Both the position numbers and the translations under genes were made by a program. The notes under the pieces were generated by a model, which searched no databases, had not been told where the DNA came from, and was given only the letters and a program-made list of their open reading frames with translations. DNA of 64,000 nucleotides from Echinometra lucunter (taxonomy: Eukaryota > Echinodermata > Echinoidea > Camarodonta > Echinometridae), in contig CM057151.1 in the NCBI GenBank assembly GCA_029962745.1, positions 1,181,298-1,245,297 of the forward strand, in the 5' to 3' direction. Below, one piece after another: positions 56,619-64,000 of this stretch; position 1 is the first letter of the stretch; each line of letters starts with the position of its first letter.

Positions 56619-58739
56619 GGGGGAGGGGGTATCTAGAGATACCCCCTCCCCCAATCAAGAGAGCTTTGTTTTGATGAGTGTAAGCTACCAGAGGCGTTGA
56701 TCCATTTTTCGGATGGGGGGGGGGGGGGGGGGGGCAAGACGACCAAGCGGAGATGAACCCACGGCTACTATTTGTACACACACACCCCCTCACACATAAT
56801 GTATGCATGTATATAAAACATAGGCCTATGTCAACGTGAAGCATTTTCAAATCGGGGAAATTAAGCAACTTGCTATGTGAACCATCCTGCTTTTTTTTTT
56901 TTTTTCAATTTTACGAGAGAGCGAAGCGAGCGAGCAAAAATAACAATTTTTTTGTTACGAGAGAAGAGTTTAGTTATCATATAGGCATAAATGATACCTT
57001 ATATATATCTATATAGTTACCCTTTGCTGTCAAATATGAACTCTATTTTGTCGCATCGCTGGTCCATTGTTGCTGCCCCCCAGACCACTCTGTTTTTTTT
57101 TAATATTACGTGCGAGCGAAGCGAGCGAGGAAGCACACACTGTTTTTCATGGTAGATGTAGTAAACCCTTCAGCAAATTACGCTGTGAGTCAATGAAACA
57201 TCTACATTATCTATTCGGTCTCATCTCACCGAATTCGTTTGCTTTTCAAAACCATTAATATGAAAACGAGCGAGCGCAGCGAGCGAGGAAAAATATACCC
57301 TTTTCCATAGGATAGAAGTGTTATTTCGTCATCATAAAAATGTGATATGCGCTACACAAGAACGGAATATTATTGTTATTATTATTATCATCAGAATACA
57401 CTATAAACCTGTCATGCGTGTATGATATCTAAATAATACATCCGATCACCTGTGTGCCGAATATGACACTGTTTTAGCTACCTCGCTTGTAGTCCGAATC
57501 CATTCTCTTTCTACTATAGTGAGCAAAGTCAACGACCGATCCCGGCAAAATTATATGGAATCGTCCAAAAATCTTTTTCAACCACTTTGCTGCCCAAATA
57601 TAATGATACTTTGAAATCTCACTGCTATAATAAGCTACTTGCTGCCCGAAATCATCTTGAATCTAGCTTTTACCAGCGAGAGTGCAGTGGAGTAGCGAGC
57701 GAGTTAACGAAAAATATGTTTTTCGTTTTTCGTTTTTTTTTTTTTTTATCCAGGCCATTATCTCGTGAAATTTTATCTATTTTTAGGTCAACTGGCCGCT
57801 CGATTTCTAGGAGTGATGTCTTGTTTGGTTATATTACTTCCTATGAGTAGAAGAATAGTATAACATTAGATAGAAACACCAGACGCAAACCGATTTCCTT
57901 TCATAAGAATAGTAATTATCATCGGCATTGGTTAAGATACAATAAATGCGAGCGAGCGAAGCGAGCGACCTCTTCGCAGTGTCCCATTTTCTTTCTTTTT
58001 TCTTGTTTTACGCTTTCATTTCTCTTTCTTCCTTCCTTTTCCTTTCTTTTCTCTTTCTTTTTTCTTTTTCACTTTTTTTTTGCTTGGGAAATTATTATTG
58101 GGGGGCAAAATGATATCTTTGCCCCCCCGAAATTTTCTTTGGGGGCAGTTGCCCTCCTGCCCCCCCCCCCGGATCGACGCCTCTGTAAGCTACGTAATCT
58201 CAGATAGTTTTAAATCATTGTTGAATATTTGATACATGAAAGGAAAAGTGTTATGCATATTGGTATGTACATTTTTTTAGGGGATCCTAGTTTCAATATA
58301 TCTATTTATTTGTTAGTCTCCTTTGTTTGTTCTTTTCTTGTATTTCTTTTTGAAAGACACAACATGCATATATCGCCCTCCACAAAATGTACAAAGGAAG
58401 ACTTTTTGTTGGGGAGGGGGGAGGGGAGGGGGAAGATTGGTGCTTCAACATTTTTATAATAATTGATTTCATTGTTTCTCTTTTAAGTTATATATGATTC
58501 ATGCTTACATTAAGTTAGTGAAAAAAGTCAAAATATGAAATGTAAAATATCATATTATGTGATTTGAAATGTTAAATTAAAATGTTATATGTTTTTGTTC
58601 ATGAAATCAGAATAAAACAGTATAGAAAAAAAAATCCCCCTCCCACCTCTCAGTCGCTTTGCTCTAGCTCTTGCACATATCCTCCACTCCAAGCCCCCAT
58701 GCAGTAGCCCCCAAATCGTTTGCTCTAGAACCGCGCCTG
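55082..58739. mobile_element. hAT-type non-autonomous element, 3658 bp, 8-bp target duplication
   Basis: TIR CAGGCGCGGTTCTA at the left and its exact inverse at the right; ATTGTCGT directly repeated at 55074-55081 and 58740-58747. Internal sequence has GCTCGCTTCGCTCGC words about every 150-200 bases (55812, 55943, 56147, 56330, 56486) with recurring CAGCGAGGT and GGCCTA...TTTTGATGACA words, i.e. a degenerate tandem structure. No transposase frame is visible. A second element (56689-58185) is nested inside; without it the host would be about 2.15 kb. Confidence 0.85.
56689..58185. mobile_element. Nested hAT-type element, 1497 bp, 8-bp target duplication
   Basis: Ends CAGAGGCGTTGATCC and, inverted, CAGAGGCGTCGATCC; TAAGCTAC repeated at 56681-56688 and 58186-58193. 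Starts and ends with G/C runs like its host. Its GAGCGAAGCGAGCGAG words (56921, 57113, 57268, 57948) are in the opposite orientation to those of the host. No transposase frame. Confidence 0.85.
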
Positions 58740-58820
58740 ATTGTCGTCATCTCCCGAAATATTACGCAATAAAATACAAATTGTAGGCGTGGTCGGTCTC
58801 CTATGGACTGTGCTTGTGAA

Positions 58821-58829
58821 TATAAATAG
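58821..58829 (+). promoter_or_regulatory. TATA-like box of the copine gene
   Basis: TATAAATAG, 89 bases before the start codon of the copine frame. Position and sequence fit a core promoter; there is no direct evidence of a start site. Confidence 0.45.
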
Positions 58830-58917
58830 TGTACGTGCCATACGTTTTGAGCTGTATTGTGGTTGTACCGATTGAGGAACATACTGTCATTTTTATCAAG
58901 AGACTAAATAGATTTTA

Positions 58918-61900
58918 ATGGCAGGAACATTCCAGCCAGGCACTGCTGCTGTTGCAGCATCGCAAGTTGAAATTTCAGTTTCATGCAGGTATGAATCGAT
59001 TTGTTTGTGATATTCTGGACGTCTAACTTGTTAAATCTTAGAGAACCAAATGTTTAGTCCCATATATGCATATATGCGTTAGCATTTTGTCGGTCATAAA
59101 TTGGGTATGACTCATGATGATATTATGCTTGTTATTGTTATTGTTATTATTATTATTGTTATCATTTTTATCATTATCATTATTGTCATTAGTACTATCA
59201 TCATCGGCCTTATCGTGGTTTAGGAAACCACTTGTTCATGTGACGCGCGCACTTGTGTACAAAGAGAAAGTGGAAATAGGAAACCAATGGCAATGCGTGT
59301 GACTGAATAAAGCGCTGCTGTACAAAGTGAACGGTGGTTTCCTGTTTCACGATAATGCCTCATCACCATCATCATCAATATTATTATTATTATTATCTTC
59401 ACTACTTTAATCATGATGATGATCATCATCATCATCTTACCATGGCATTATGATCATCTTTTTCATCTTTATCTTTATTATATATATTGTCATGATTGTT
59501 TCTTTTACAGTTCTATGTAATGCTCTTAGCTCTATAATCTTTTGTTGTATTCTTTGTCCATAGTTTATCACCAGTATAATCATAGTATAATGCTATCAAG
59601 ACACTCAAGACAATATTTCCACATTGTAGTTAAGATTGTGTGTTGTGCTCTTCTTTGTTCATTGTTTAAATGTTCATGTAAATTGTTACATGGATCTCTG
59701 CATATGCAGCTGAGTCTAAATAGAATTGAATAATTAGATCTGTTACTACATCATTAGCTTTTATTTTAGAGAGTTGGAAATGGTTTGGACATCAGTTATC
59801 TCTGAAGAAAAGAAACAGATAGTGACCTTGTAAGGTTTTCAGTGACAATAGTCTGACAATTGTGCCAATATCTTTCACAATGTTTCTGATGTTCTTCATT
59901 TTTTCTTCTGTGCAAAAATGCAGAAATCTTTTGGACAAAGATGTTATGTCAAAATCAGACCCAAGTGAGTATCTTATATTTCATGTATTATCGTGTCATT
60001 GTACACACGCAAGTATAGTAAAGATTGTAACACCTGTAGACATGCATCTTGTCAGGCTGCTTGTAAGATGATAGTCCTGAGAATGCCCTCCTACTTTCAA
60101 ACTAATGTTCACATAGTCAGGCTGCTTGTAAGATGACAGTCCTGAGAATGCCCTCCTACTTTCAAACTAATGTTCACATAGTCAGGCTGCTTGTAAGATG
60201 ACAGTCCTGAGAATGCCCTCCTACTTTCAAACTAATGTTCACATAGTCAGGCTGCTTGTAAGATGACAGTCCTGAGAATGCCCTCCTACTTTCAAACTAA
60301 TGTTCACATAGTCAGGCTGCTTGTAAGATGATAGTCCTGAGAATGCCCTCCTACTTTCAAACTAATGTTCACATAGTCAGGCTGCTTGTAAGATGATAGT
60401 CCTGAGAATGCCCTCCTACTTTCAAACTAATGTTCACATAGTCAGGCTGCTTGTAAGATGACAGTCCTGAGAATGCCCTCCTACTTTCAAACTAATGTTC
60501 ACATAGTCAGGCTGCTTGTAAGATGACAGTCCTGAGAATGCCCTCCTACTTTCAAACTAATGTTCACATAGTCAGGCTGCTTGTAAGATGATAGTCCTGA
60601 GAATGCCCTCCTACTTTCAAACTAATGTTCACATAGTCAGGCTGCTTGTAAGATGACAGTCCTGAGAATGCCCTCCTACTTTCAAACTAATGTTCACATA
60701 GTCAGGCTGCTTGTAAGATGACAGTCCTGAGAATGCCCTCCTACTTTCAAACTAATGTTCACATAGTCAGGCTGCTTGTAAGATGACAGTCCTGAGAATG
60801 CCCTTCTACTTTCAAACTAATGTTCACATAGTCAGGCTGCTTGTAAGATGACAGTCCTGAGAATGCCCTCCTACTTTCAAACTAATGTTCACATACTTTG
60901 AGTAGTGTAAGTACATCCCTCAAATCAAAGAACAGATACCGATAGAATATTTTGTAAAAATTTGTTATGTTGCTGTTTAGTCAGTAGTCGATTGAAACTG
61001 ATGATAGCTCTGTATAGTGATCATCTAATTTCTGTATAGACACGGGGGATTTCATACATATTCTAATAAATATCCTTAAAAAAATATCCTCCAAGCCCCC
61101 AGTAGCCCCCTTCCCCCCCAAGTTTTTGCTCTAGAACTGTACTGACCCAGGCTCTGACTGTTTAGATTTTCTGTCAGTTTCTTCAAATAAATTTTCCCTG
61201 TACTTTACAGTGTGTGTACTCTATACTACTCAACTGGGATCAAAACAGTATCATGAGGTAATTATTTACTGTTTCTACTTTTATGAAATTCTGAAAATAG
61301 ATGTTCTGAGATAATAGTTACTCTTATTTGTAGAAAATTTTAGGAAATGAAGAAAAATGTACTGATGGAAAAATTGTAATACTTTGATTCACGGAGGTGT
61401 CCCAAACTAGTTTTATTGTTAAGTATGATGTATCTTTATATTCTGTAATACTGTAGTAGTGAACAAAAGCTCATTTACTGTTTTGTTTATCTGAGGACAG
61501 GTTTTGGTTATTTGATTTTATATACATTTTGATAAATATGACTGATCTATATAAAAACTAAATGGTCATGATTTTGCAAGGTAGTTTTCAAACATATGTA
61601 CAGGTATTTATGTTTTTAAATACCTGTACAAGTATGCAAAGTTTCATTTTATGAGCAAAATGAATTTCCACCTGGACAGTAAAACTGAATTGAATGAATG
61701 TAATGATTTATGTAGAATATGATATCATCCACATAAATGTTCATGATAAATCAATTTTGATTTAATTTTGTTACATACCAGTATTTTTAAACAATTATTT
61801 CCTCTTGTTTCTTCACTCCTGCCTCTAACAGTATGAAAGAACAGAACAGATCCAGAATACTCTCAATCCAGACTTTGTTCACAAATTTCACTTGACCTAT

Positions 61901-62694
61901 CACTTTGAGGAATGCCAGAGACTCAAGTTTGAAATGTAAGTTTGTCTCTATTTGTATTGAAATCAGCCATTATTTTACTTCTAATTGCTCTGATGACAAA
62001 TGTTTTTAAGTCGTGTTTGACTTTCCACAGACTTCCTAATTTCAACTCCGTAGTCAGCCTTTCCTTACCATAACAATATTCTAAATCTACCTAAACCTGT
62101 ATTTTGATTATGTCATGATAAATTTGATCTTGAGTAACCATATTTATGAGCAAAGTATTTGTTTTTTTTTTTTTCTTTCTTTTCTTCCAGATACGATGTA
62201 GACTCGCCAAAGTCCAAACTTGATGCTCATGTAAGAACATTTTGTATTCTTCTCTTTTGGTAGTGATCAGTAATTCTGCTCTAATACTAGTAAATTTCTG
62301 ATTGCACACTGTACACATATTATGAGCTCTAGATATTTATATCACTCAGAGAAATATGTTCAGATAGGCATTTCTTGGTCAGTATGCAAGGTAATTTACA
62401 TTTTTTATAGAGTAAATACATTGTAAGAGAGCTTCCATCCATTACTGGTTCTGTGTATAATAGGGATTAGAATGTAAGTAGCAAATGCTGATTTCTTTTT
62501 CATTGCGGAAAATGAGTTGAAAATGCACAGTTAAGCGTTAACAAAGTCTGTATAGTATCAAAGTTCGAATTTCAAACTTTATAATATATGTAGAACTGAT
62601 TATGAGTTACCCAGAGTCAAGTTTTCCATTTAAATGAAGACTCTTATTTTAATCTCAATCTCCCTCGATCATTATCTTTCTCCATCTCTTTAAA

Positions 62695-62730
<36 letters not shown>

Positions 62731-62802
62731 ACTCTCTCTTTCTCTCTCTCTCTCACTCTCTCTCTCTCTTTCTCACTCTCTCTCTCTCACTCTCTCTCTC
62801 TT

Positions 62803-62835
<33 letters not shown>

Positions 62836-62996
62836 TCTCACTCTCTCTCTCTCCTCCACTCTCTCTCTCCTCTCTCTCTCTCTCTATCTTCCTCTCTCTC
62901 TTACGGCTGGATAGGCAGGATTTCTGGGAAAGCTAGAACTAACTCTTGGGGTGACATCTTGGGTCATCAAACAACAAGGTTGAGAGGAAATCTAAT
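58918..62996 (+). CDS. Copine, 5' part (exons 1-6, first C2 domain), continues beyond window
   Basis: Six exons with GT-AG borders and consistent phases: 58918-58988, 59924-59964, 61211-61257, 61832-61935, 62191-62230, 62919-62996. The product begins [15 protein letters not shown], then the copine C2A domain: [14 protein letters not shown]...SKSDP (Ca-binding Asp loop), [44 protein letters not shown], then DFLG. Copines are cytosolic Ca-dependent phospholipid-binding proteins with two C2 domains and a von Willebrand A domain; only most of C2A is in the window. The RNLLD...SKSDP style is closest to the CPNE5/8/9 type, by memory only. Exon 6 as printed lacks one C after GATTTC and one G in the following G run, so it does not translate cleanly. 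Both are homopolymer losses, probably assembly errors. The exon 6 end is inferred. Confidence 0.85.
59130..59480. repeat. (ATT)n and (ATC)n microsatellites in copine intron 1
   Basis: Trinucleotide runs at about 59135-59210 and 59365-59440 flank a 130-base segment containing the inverted words GGAAACCAC and GTGGTTTCC, which looks like a small insertion. Confidence 0.6.
60051..60895. repeat. 65-bp tandem repeat, 13 copies, in copine intron 2
   Basis: Exactly 13 units of 65 bases (unit starts GTCAGGCTGCTTGTAAGATG). Almost identical; variable sites are A-T/C-A at unit position 22 (T in copies 1, 5, 6 and 9) and one C to T in copy 12. High identity indicates recent expansion or homogenisation. 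No spacer diversity, so not a CRISPR array. Confidence 0.95.
62331..62900. repeat. Copine intron 5: segment shared with unit A/C, then (CT)n
   Basis: About 62331-62590 matches 8165-8420 and 25135-25390 (TATCACTCAGAGAAATG, ACTGGTTCTGTGTATAATAGG). About 62605-62690 matches 10600-10690. A CT-rich microsatellite (62695-62900) leads up to the exon 6 acceptor. Confidence 0.7.
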
Positions 62997-63540
62997 GTGA
63001 GGTATGATATAACGGAACCTTGATATATGATCTTTATTCTACAATCATCATGGTGTATTGGAATCTAATTGTGAGTATGATATAACAGCCCCTTGGATTA
63101 TATGATCTTATTCTACAATTCATCATGGTGTTATGGAATCTTAATGTGAGGTATGATATAACAGAACCTTGATTATATGATCTTATTCTACAATCATCAT
63201 GGTTGTATGGAATATCCCTGATTATATGATCTTATTCTACAATCATCATGGTTGTATGGAATCTAATGTGAGTATGATATAACAGAACCTTGATTATATG
63301 ATCTTATTCTACAATCATCATGGTTGTATGGAATCTAATGTGAGTATGATATAACAGAACCTTGATTATATGATCTTATTCTACAATCATCATGGTTGTA
63401 TGGAATCTAATGTGAGTATGATATAACAGAACCTTGATTATATGATCTTATTCTACAATCATCATGGTTGTATGGAATCTAATGTGAGTATGATATAACA
63501 GAACCTTGATTATATGATCTTACTCTACATAATCATGGTA
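62985..63540. repeat. 72-bp tandem repeat starting at the exon 6 donor
   Basis: Units begin GGAATCTAATGTGAGTATG; spacing is 72 in the later, clean copies (63259, 63331, 63403, 63475). The first copies carry extra bases in homopolymers and one shortened unit near 63200. Each unit contains a copy of the exon 6 end plus a GT donor-like word. Confidence 0.8.
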
Positions 63541-63590
63541 TGCTTTCAGTCATCATGGTGCAAAAAATGGAGATTCATAAACCATTTTAA

Positions 63591-63996
63591 CCCATTCATG
63601 ACAGAGGTCCACATTATGTGGTTTGGTCTAATATCTTTTGATGCAAAGCCCTAAAAATCATACCAAATACATGAGCAGAAAGAGAAAAAATTCTACACAA
63701 ACTGTGCCCATTTGGGTTGCGTCAATTTTCATTGTTTGATGCTGAAAATTTTTTTAAGGAAAATAAGCATTAAAATCCTTAAATTGGCAATGTGATAGAA
63801 AGTTTAAAATCACCATTTTCCCTGCAAATTGGCTACTTTTTGACTTCTCATCATAATTTCTGTCAATTTATATTCATTTCAGATACATGACATTCTATAA
63901 GAAAAATGTAGCAATAAAATCAAAATGTTGGTGTTGCCAATTTGAAGAATCAAAGCTGATCAAATTAGGCTTTAAAGAATTCCTGTCATGAATGGG
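63591..63996. mobile_element. piggyBac-type MITE, 406 bp
   Basis: TIR CCCATTCATGACAG and its exact inverse, flanked by TTAA on both sides (63587-63590, 63997-64000). TTAA target and CCC-start ends are the piggyBac pattern. No coding capacity. Confidence 0.8.
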
Positions 63997-64000
63997 TTAA

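Noticed and set aside
60051..60895. CRISPR-like array
   Set aside because: Contiguous identical 65-bp units with no variable spacers, inside an animal intron.

Overview
Animal genomic DNA, AT-rich, with introns, microsatellites, LINEs, a tRNA-derived SINE and many DNA-transposon derivatives. The best guess is a marine invertebrate deuterostome such as a sea urchin, but nothing in the window fixes the species. There is one 500-base assembly gap (51667-52166), and indel-like errors are likely near long homopolymers.

Region 1 (about 1-46.8 kb) is a tandem array of six related genes, all on the minus strand (A 3009-4988, B 13295-15034, C 20206-21957, D 32261-33887, E 38428-40134, F 45579-46413). 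Each intact copy is one uninterrupted reading frame: signal peptide, V-like Ig domain, in A and B a second Cys-containing domain, a Ser/Thr-rich stalk, one membrane helix, and a tail of about 200 residues with Yxx(L/I) tyrosine motifs. A, C and E look intact. B is truncated at the C terminus by a 4-base insertion and has an Arg in its membrane helix. D is a pseudogene (nonsense codon plus frameshift). F is a remnant. Upstream flanks carry a 17-base IRF/ISRE-type element (GAAATAGAAAGCGAAAG), intact in A-E and broken in F, and most have a TATA-like box. A poly(A) signal lies just past each ancestral stop and is also lost in F. This is the most interesting system here: a candidate lineage-specific immune-type receptor family.

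The genes sit in duplicated units of about 7-10 kb, whose flanks are traced by shared or private insertions. Unit D holds a 4.1 kb dead CR1-type LINE, which contains a 778-bp TIR element, which in turn contains a 234-bp foldback element. Unit A has a dispersed 17-mer (TGTCCCGTACGACACAC, eight copies in 1.65 kb) and an orphan terminal-exon-like ORF.

Region 2 (46.8-58.7 kb) is transposon-rich. It has a TA-flanked 3.1 kb element with a LINE fragment inside, small MITEs, the gap, and a 3.66 kb hAT-type element with a second 1.5 kb hAT-type element nested in it. Both hAT-type elements have matching TIRs and exact 8-bp target duplications.

Region 3 (58.8-63 kb) is the 5' part of a plus-strand copine gene: exons 1-6 covering most of the first C2 domain. 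A 13 x 65-bp tandem repeat lies in intron 2, and a 72-bp tandem repeat begins at the exon 6 donor. The window closes on a complete TTAA-flanked piggyBac-type MITE.
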